DNA of 38,750 nucleotides from an uncultured Bacteroidota bacterium (GTDB lineage Bacteria > Bacteroidota > Bacteroidia > Chitinophagales > Chitinophagaceae): contig CAMLGR010000026.1 in assembly GCA_946479615.1 (NCBI GenBank), positions 1 to 38,750 on the forward strand. The letters are read 5' to 3'. The notes beneath the pieces are model-generated. The model searched no databases, was not told the origin of the DNA, and saw nothing but the letters and a program-made list of their open reading frames with translations. Both the position numbers and the translations under genes were made by a program. Of this stretch, positions 33,634-38,750 are shown in pieces (position 1 is the stretch's first letter; the number at the start of each line of letters is the position of its first letter).

Positions 33634-34611
33634 TCAGGTACGTCGTACAGACCCGGGTGTATAGCCAAAGTGTTTACGGAAGGCCGTAATAAAGCTGGTC
33701 AGGCGCTGGTAACCGGTAAGCGAAGCGATCTCCTTGATGGGTTTGTTGGTAGTCAGCAATAAATGCTTGGCTTCCTGCATTCTTGCATTGAGCAGGTATT
33801 CAAAGATGCCCGTTTTGAAGATATGCTTAAACACATATTTTAACCTGAATTCGTTGAGGTATACTTTTTTTGCTATAGCAGGTATGGAATGATGTAGTGT
33901 AATGTCAGTCATGATGATCTTTTCGGCGGCATGGGCAGCACTGATCTCTTCTTCGGCCGGCTCCTGCTCATCCGGTTCCTCGCGCAATGCGACGGCCAGC
34001 AATAAGAAAAGCAATTCATCCAGGCGGTTCTCCAGGTAATAATCACGCAATGAATTTTCGAAAGGGCAATCAGGGATATCATTGATAATATCCAATGCAT
34101 CATGCGGCGCGCGCATGGGCTTTTTTTGCAGGAAAGAAGCTTTACCTCCATTGGCATCGCCCATAAAGGAAGCAATACCCGGAAACAGGGCAAGTAGCCC
34201 GGCCAGCTTTTCAGGGGGGCATAAAGCATCGAAACTGCGATATTCCTTATCTTTTTCGAAAACGATCTTCTCTCCACCCTGCCCCGGATGATAAATGATA
34301 AACTGGTTCTCGTTTAGTTTAACCGGGCCCATACTTCTGATGCTGAAGCGCCATTTATTTTTACTGATGATCCGGGCTACCGTCAGCGGGTTTTGCATGC
34401 GGCAGCTAATCGTCATTTTCTTTAATAATTTGAAAAAGGAGAATCGCAATATATAAGGACCAGTACGGAACTCTTCATAAAGGATCGTTCCAAAATCACC
34501 TTCAGCGGACCAGGCTGTACTACCGGGTAAACTAACAGCAGCTACACCGGCAGGAATACCGGGTCGCAATAATAAATTTTCATTTGAAGAAGTGTATATG
34601 GTCAGGTCCAT
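33634..34611 (-). CDS. AraC-family transcriptional regulator
   Basis: A 325-residue protein. The C-terminal 100 residues carry the two-HTH AraC domain: HSIPAIAKKVYLNEFRLKYV (first helix-turn-helix), FKTGIFEYLLNARMQEAKHL and the conserved second half KPIKEIASLTGYQRLTSFITAF with RKHFGYTPGSVR at the end. The N-terminal 220 residues are likely a ligand or dimer domain of unknown type (GSTAWSAEGDFGTILYEEFRTG). It precedes the cysteine-pair gene at 33069 on the same strand and may control it; evidence is position only. Confidence 0.9.
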   Translation of the reverse strand: MDLTIYTSSNENLLLRPGIPAGVAAVSLPGSTAWSAEGDFGTILYEEFRTGPYILRFSFFKLLKKMTISCRMQNPLTVARIISKNKWRFSIRSMGPVKLNENQFIIYHPGQGGEKIVFEKDKEYRSFDALCPPEKLAGLLALFPGIASFMGDANGGKASFLQKKPMRAPHDALDIINDIPDCPFENSLRDYYLENRLDELLFLLLAVALREEPDEQEPAEEEISAAHAAEKIIMTDITLHHSIPAIAKKVYLNEFRLKYVFKHIFKTGIFEYLLNARMQEAKHLLLTTNKPIKEIASLTGYQRLTSFITAFRKHFGYTPGSVRRT

Positions 34612-34880
34612 GACGGGGCATCAGTTGAATAACAAATCACTCACTACTAACCATTCCTGTAATTTACGAGTACGGCAGGTAGCCGGACAATAAAATGCCC
34701 GGAGCACCCTTGTAGTTTCCATTTCAACGGTCTCGTTTCCAGCAAGGTAGTTAGTTAAAAAATTGCTCAACCAGTTAATTTTTTAAGAAATTAATAAGCA
34801 TTTTGAAATTGGGAAATTGACTACAAGAGAGCAGTCTTCCTATAAAGTCAACTTCCCAATTTCAAAATTATTTCCTCTGT
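34612..34880. other. Intergenic region with terminator hairpin
   Basis: A 269-bp gap on the minus-strand side of the unknown protein gene. It holds the hairpin at 34800-34868 and the probable promoter of the AraC gene. No further signals seen. Confidence 0.5.
34800..34868 (-). terminator. Long hairpin, likely terminator of the gene at 34881
   Basis: Arms of 22 nt (34800-34821 and 34847-34868) pair with one mismatch and enclose a 25-nt loop. Its minus-strand loop contains GGAAGACTGCTC, similar to the loops of the other long hairpins in this region. It begins 12 bp after the stop of the minus-strand gene. Confidence 0.7.
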
Positions 34881-35495
34881 TTACTTTTTACGCTGATCAC
34901 GACGCAGTTTGTTCAACTGCACCAGCATTGCATTTAATAATTCCTGCAAATGATCCATCGATTGCTGATCGGGTGAATGAATGGCATTATACAAATGGTC
35001 TTGCGAAAATGATTCGGGTACCTGTTTGCTTCGTATCGCCACATATTTACTCATAAAACGGGTTAATGCTTTTCGGTTGCGGATACGGAATGCGCCTGTC
35101 TCAATAAATAAGCGAATGATCGTGCCGAGTTCGGGAACGGTAAATGTGGTGACGACCTTATAGGCATCAATATCCGGGTCATCAGGATCAAGTTCTTCTT
35201 TGCTCCCGAGATAGCGGCCAAAATGATCAGTGATATAGACTGCCAGCTCCTCGCAGAGTTCGAGTAATCCTTTTTTCGCCTTATTCGATCTGCCTTTTTT
35301 TAACCGGCGGAGAATGGCTTCGAGGCCATCCTGGTGCAGTCGGAAATAGCGGTGCAGATATGTATCTTTTTTGGCGCTGGTTGCCACGTTCATCATGGCA
35401 AGGCGGATGCGGGAGAGCTCTTCTTCCCATAGCCCGGTAGTGGTCAATACCGGCTGTGCTACCCATTCTTCCAGCCGGGTTAATTCATAGATCAT
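34881..35495 (-). CDS. Unknown 204-residue helical protein with a RteC-like C-terminal segment
   Basis: A mostly helical, charged protein. The middle contains ILRRLKKGRSNKAKKGLLEL, and the C-terminal half reads TFTVPELGTIIRLFIETGAF, then FMSKYVAIRSKQVPESFSQDHLYNAIHS and a final amphipathic helix. This pattern (a short winged-helix-like L-x-x-L-F/I segment, then S-x-x-S/T and Y-x-x-x) is one I associate with several uncharacterised Bacteroidota proteins and, more loosely, with RteC, so I give it only as a resemblance. No catalytic motif is visible. It stands alone, with large non-coding gaps on both sides. Confidence 0.6.
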   Translation of the reverse strand: MIYELTRLEEWVAQPVLTTTGLWEEELSRIRLAMMNVATSAKKDTYLHRYFRLHQDGLEAILRRLKKGRSNKAKKGLLELCEELAVYITDHFGRYLGSKEELDPDDPDIDAYKVVTTFTVPELGTIIRLFIETGAFRIRNRKALTRFMSKYVAIRSKQVPESFSQDHLYNAIHSPDQQSMDHLQELLNAMLVQLNKLRRDQRKK

Positions 35496-36248
35496 CGTAG
35501 GTAAGGTTTACGCAGTAATACAACTACATATAATATATTATTTTAAAAGCAGTTGCAAGTTTTTGCGGGCGGGATAATTATCCTCCGAATTTAAATATTC
35601 GTATCGTGATAAAGAAAATTAAGGTGGTTTTTTAGTCGAAAAATATTGGCGATTAAGGGTTATCCAGAAGAGGGAGTAATGAGAAACACTTTTCAGCACC
35701 TTTAGAAATGGCTTATTTATTATATGTTTTTTTCATTATGTTATCGGAAGCTGGTGTGATAATAAGAAATGAAGAATAAGGAATGAGGAATGAGAAAGTG
35801 GGCAGCGTGAAGACTGTTATTTTCTTATTCCTTATTTTTTGTTTCTCATTCCTTATTTATTAAGAGCCCGAGCGCTTTTTTCGTTTTCTATCAGGCCGTT
35901 TGTGGAAGGATAAATTTATCAGGCTTATTAATCTCGTTTTTCTTTTGTTCGCTTTTTCTTTTTCTTGATAAAAAAGAAACAAAAAATCAAGGACAAACGA
36001 TGCTGCGCCGTTTGTCCCGGCCTTCCGACAGTTGAAAATTAAGGACGAAGAAGCTGCTGCGTGAGCAGGAGAAGATACTGCAGGCGCTGTTTTTTCGCTT
36101 AGTGTTTTTATAATAGTAAGGGTCCGGAAAAAGGCGAAAAAAAGCGCTGAAAGTTTTTAATAAAGAATGAGAAAGGCACAGTATTCACGCTGCCATTTTC
36201 TCATTCCTTATTTTTTGTTCCTTATTCCTTATCCTTTATTCTCCTCTC
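35496..36248. repeat. Repeat-rich non-coding region with an inverted pair of related hairpins
   Basis: No gene in 753 bp. Two related segments of about 85-100 bp face each other at 35772-35883 and 36135-36212: each has a hairpin with stem GGAATGAGAAA / TTTCTCATTCC and a loop that contains GGCAGCGTGAA[GT]ACTGT, followed by a CGCTTTTTTCG tract (35873-35883 against 36135-36148). Between them lie a 9-bp hairpin GGACAAACG/CGTTTGTCC (35991-36017) and CTTGAT/ATCAAG (35964-35991). The layout resembles a small non-autonomous mobile element or a compound terminator. Confidence 0.6.
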
Positions 36249-37688
36249 TTATCTCTCAAACCCAATCGTAAACACCGTCCCCTTTCCTATTTCACTTTCT
36301 ACGCGGATAGATGCTTTATGTGATTGAATAATTGAGTAAGAAGCAGCGAGACCCAGTCCGACACCATTTTTCTTTAGAGTAAAGAAGGGTTCAAAAAGTT
36401 TCGGCAGGTATTCTTCCTGAATCCCGCTTCCATTGTCACGAATGATGACGGTATAGGTATCAGGTGTTTCATTGAGCGACACCGACAAACATCCTTTACC
36501 AATCTCCATCGATTCAATCGCGTTGACAAGTATATTGGTAAACGCAATTACCAGCTTGGATTTGTTCGCCGAAATTTCGAGCGGATGCGATGGGTAGGAT
36601 TTTTTTACTTCTGCTTTCTGCAGGTCCAGCCGGTCGCTGATCATGGCAATACTTTCATCAATGATCCCCTGTAAACTGTTCGATTCAAAGACGAGTTCCG
36701 GTGGTCGTGTAAGGTTCAATAATTCAGTAATAATATGATTGATGCGGACACAATTACGTTTGATGATCGCTACCAGGTTTTGCTGGATCTCTTCATCTTC
36801 CAGCGGCATTTCAAAATGATCGGCCGAAAGACTGATATTATTCAACGGGTTCCTGATCTCGTGCGCCAGGATCCGCATCAGCCGTTCATTCGCCGCCAGC
36901 TTCTGTGCCTGCAGATTCGCCACCTCGGCTTTTTTAATATTGCTGATATCGTGAAGAATGCCATGCACCAGCGATCCGCCTTCGGCATTTTCCGTAAAAG
37001 AGATCGAGAGCAGGCAGGATTTCGTTTCCTTATCATCACTGATGATCTCCGTTTCGAAATCATTGATGTTCTGTTTGCGGTCAATGAATTCGCATAGTCT
37101 TTTCTTATGCGTCTCTTCTTTTATAAAATCATAAAAACTGCGATGAAGCGCCGACCTGGTTTTTCCAAACAAGGCCGAAGCAGCCTGGTTCACTTCTGTC
37201 AATAACAAATGCTCATCAGCAATGAACACGGCATCTTTGGAACCTTCAAATAACCGGCGGTATTTATTTTCACGCGTTTTTAATTCTTTTACCGAAGCGG
37301 CTCTTTCCAGCGAATAACGGATACAACGCTCGAGCTTTTCGGTATTCAATTCTGATTTGATCAGGTAATCGGTCGCACCGTATTCCATGGCTTTGATATC
37401 GATGTCCTTGCTTCCTTTGCCGGTCAGCAATACAATGGGATCATCGAAAGCGGCAGAACGGGTAGCCTGTAAGAGATCGAGCCCGGTGCGGGCGCCCAGG
37501 CGATAGTCCACGAAATAAATATCGTATTCGCGGGCCTGAATTTTTTTAATGGCCGTTTCATACTGGTTACACCAATCAATAGTGAAACCAGCTCCCCTGT
37601 CAATGGATCTGATGTAATCAGAAATAACGAAGAAGTCATCTTCATCATCATCAATTATAGCGACTTTTATCTCACGGGAACTGAGCAT
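36249..37688 (-). CDS. Receiver-PAS-histidine kinase protein
   Basis: A longer frame reaches 37754, but the ATG at 37688 (MLSSREIKVAIIDDDEDDFF) gives 479 residues and a short 17-bp overlap with the upstream kinase. Residues 6-125: receiver domain with the acidic IIDDDEDD cluster, Asp61 in FVDYRLG, Thr89 and Lys111. Residues about 142-255: PAS domain (FEGSKDAVFIADEHLLLTEV). Residues 265-479: kinase core with His276 in ILAHEIRNPLNNIS, the N-box near Asn389 (ILVNAIES), DNGSGI at 418-423, the F-box FEPFFTLKK and the glycine box NGVGLGLA. Receiver at the N-terminus makes this a response-type kinase that is probably controlled by phosphotransfer from the overlapping kinase upstream. Output partner not visible. 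Confidence 0.93.
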   Translation of the reverse strand: MLSSREIKVAIIDDDEDDFFVISDYIRSIDRGAGFTIDWCNQYETAIKKIQAREYDIYFVDYRLGARTGLDLLQATRSAAFDDPIVLLTGKGSKDIDIKAMEYGATDYLIKSELNTEKLERCIRYSLERAASVKELKTRENKYRRLFEGSKDAVFIADEHLLLTEVNQAASALFGKTRSALHRSFYDFIKEETHKKRLCEFIDRKQNINDFETEIISDDKETKSCLLSISFTENAEGGSLVHGILHDISNIKKAEVANLQAQKLAANERLMRILAHEIRNPLNNISLSADHFEMPLEDEEIQQNLVAIIKRNCVRINHIITELLNLTRPPELVFESNSLQGIIDESIAMISDRLDLQKAEVKKSYPSHPLEISANKSKLVIAFTNILVNAIESMEIGKGCLSVSLNETPDTYTVIIRDNGSGIQEEYLPKLFEPFFTLKKNGVGLGLAASYSIIQSHKASIRVESEIGKGTVFTIGFER

Positions 37689-38750
37689 GTTGTTCAATGG
37701 TTTGCGGTACAATGAATATAAACCGGGCTCCGGCATTTTCGGCGCTGTATACATATATGATACCCCCGTGATTTATGAGAATCCGCTTAGCTACTGCAAG
37801 GCCGATGCCATTTCCGGGAAAAGACGATTTTGCATGTAAGCGGACAAAAGGACGAAATATTTTCCCCGCCAGTTCAGGGGAAAACCCGATTCCATTATCA
37901 GCGATTTCTACTTTATAGTAAGGCAAAGGTTTCGTCATACCAAGTTCCTTTTTTTCCTGTTCACTGATCTGCTGCGCACTGATGTTCACCTGCGGGGTAT
38001 CTTCTTTAGTATATAACAAGGCATTGTCAAGCAATACACGGAAAAGGCGATGGTACTGTTCAGCATCTCCCTGCACAACAGGCAGATCCTTATAGCTGAT
38101 CTCGGCTTTTTTCTCACGGATGACCGGCTGAAGATCGTTTACTACATCTGCGATTATCTTGTCCAGGTCACAGGAGACGGGCCGGAATTCACCGGTATTG
38201 ACTTTTGACAAAGAAGCCAGGTCATCGATAAGCGAACGCATACCACCGAGGGAAGTATGAATGCGTTGTACAAAGTTCTTTACTTCTTCACTCTCTTCCT
38301 GGTTGTATTTCGAAGTAAGCCGATCTACCAGCACCATTAGTTTACGTAACGGCGCATCGAGGTCATGCGCAGCGATATCGATAAACTCGGTATAGGCTTC
38401 TTTATAAATACCGTTATAGATAATCGCCGGAATTTTATGAATCGTAAAGACAAGTAGTGATTGCCCATTTTTTTCTTCACATAGGGTCAAAGGGTTTAAA
38501 ACAAACACGGAATCTTTTCTATGATTATGATTTAGATCGCCCAAGTTTTTAAATCCTTCATATTCTTCTTTTAAATTTTTTTTGGAATAACGTAACGCCT
38601 CACAAGAATCACTGTTATATTTTTTAAAGTAGTATGCAAGAAGCTTGTTGTGCAGCTGAAAAAGAGAATCTTGATAATAGGAATAATCGTTTGAAAATAC
38701 AGAGTCTTTGGTTGTTGTCAACCTACTGTAATCCGTAGCGGTATCTTTTT
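37672..38750 (-). CDS. Sensor histidine kinase, N-terminal end outside window
   Basis: The frame is open to the window edge (the first visible codons run from 38750), so the N-terminus is missing; a TTG at 38721 is not a trusted start. The visible part has a probable PAS-like sensor (DSVFVLNPLTLCEEKNGQSL, then LLVFTIHKIPAIIYNGIYKE), then HisKA with the phospho-acceptor in FIDIAAHDLDAPLRKL, an N-box LFRVLLDNALLYTK, IADNGIGF, IFRPFVRLH and the glycine box PGNGIGLAVAKRI. Such HDLDAPLRKL kinases are common in Bacteroidota. Its stop lies inside the start of the downstream receiver-PAS-kinase gene, so translation is coupled and the two are likely a phosphorelay pair. Confidence 0.93.
   Translation of the reverse strand, partial: KDTATDYSRLTTTKDSVFSNDYSYYQDSLFQLHNKLLAYYFKKYNSDSCEALRYSKKNLKEEYEGFKNLGDLNHNHRKDSVFVLNPLTLCEEKNGQSLLVFTIHKIPAIIYNGIYKEAYTEFIDIAAHDLDAPLRKLMVLVDRLTSKYNQEESEEVKNFVQRIHTSLGGMRSLIDDLASLSKVNTGEFRPVSCDLDKIIADVVNDLQPVIREKKAEISYKDLPVVQGDAEQYHRLFRVLLDNALLYTKEDTPQVNISAQQISEQEKKELGMTKPLPYYKVEIADNGIGFSPELAGKIFRPFVRLHAKSSFPGNGIGLAVAKRILINHGGIIYVYSAENAGARFIFIVPQTIEQHAQFP

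Noticed and set aside
1..38750. CRISPR arrays, tRNA or rRNA genes, integrases
   Set aside because: No regularly spaced direct repeats, no cloverleaf-like sequence and no recombinase or transposase motifs were found on reading both strands, within the limits of reading by eye.

Overview
The window looks like chromosomal DNA from a member of the Bacteroidota, most likely the Chitinophagaceae or a close relative. The evidence is two SusC/SusD outer-membrane uptake pairs, three ECF sigma factors of the Bacteroidota Sus-linked type, a FecR anti-sigma factor with a C-terminal DUF4974-like domain, TlpA and MauE-like redox proteins, and a near absence of strong Shine-Dalgarno sites. No rRNA, tRNA, CRISPR array, integrase or complete insertion sequence was seen. 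All assignments come from reading motifs by eye; no database search was run.

Layout. 1-2.3 kb: 3' end of a SusC gene and its SusD partner (+). 2.6-4.9 kb: a small secreted cysteine-pair protein and a MauE-like membrane protein (-), divergent from a membrane-free FecR N-domain protein and an ECF sigma factor (+). 5.0-12.3 kb: an unusual signalling locus. A 1427-residue protein with two phosphoribosyltransferase-like regions, a long helical linker, a GAF-like region and a kinase-like end overlaps by 4 bp a receiver domain fused to four membrane helices; two small membrane proteins are transcribed divergently. 12.4-15.1 kb: a lone LytTR regulator, a basic protein with an Ig-like tail and a membrane-anchored coiled-coil protein (-). 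15.2-18.0 kb: a second membrane-free FecR N-domain protein, then an AT-rich set of three cysteine-pair secreted proteins (one frameshifted) and a second MauE-like protein (+). 18.1-27.2 kb: a Sus-type locus on the minus strand in the order sigma, FecR, TlpA-like, SusC, SusD. 27.8-31.8 kb: an XRE regulator, a third ECF sigma factor with a third truncated FecR-like partner, and a large MG2/plug-domain surface protein. 31.8-38.75 kb: a structured non-coding stretch, a fifth cysteine-pair secreted protein, an AraC regulator, an unknown protein, a repeat-rich gap, and two overlapping sensor-kinase genes running off the window end.

How the parts may work together. The 18-27 kb cluster fits the known trans-envelope scheme in which a SusC receptor with an STN domain signals through FecR to its ECF sigma factor. 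The other two sigma factors sit beside FecR-like proteins that end where the membrane helix should begin, suggesting cytosolic anti-sigma or co-sigma partners. These truncated proteins also sit beside the MauE/secreted-cysteine modules, which raises the possibility of a sigma-controlled secreted disulfide-protein system. The 5-12 kb locus is the best candidate for an undescribed system: nucleotide-type chemistry (PRTase folds) joined to two-component signalling parts and membrane proteins.
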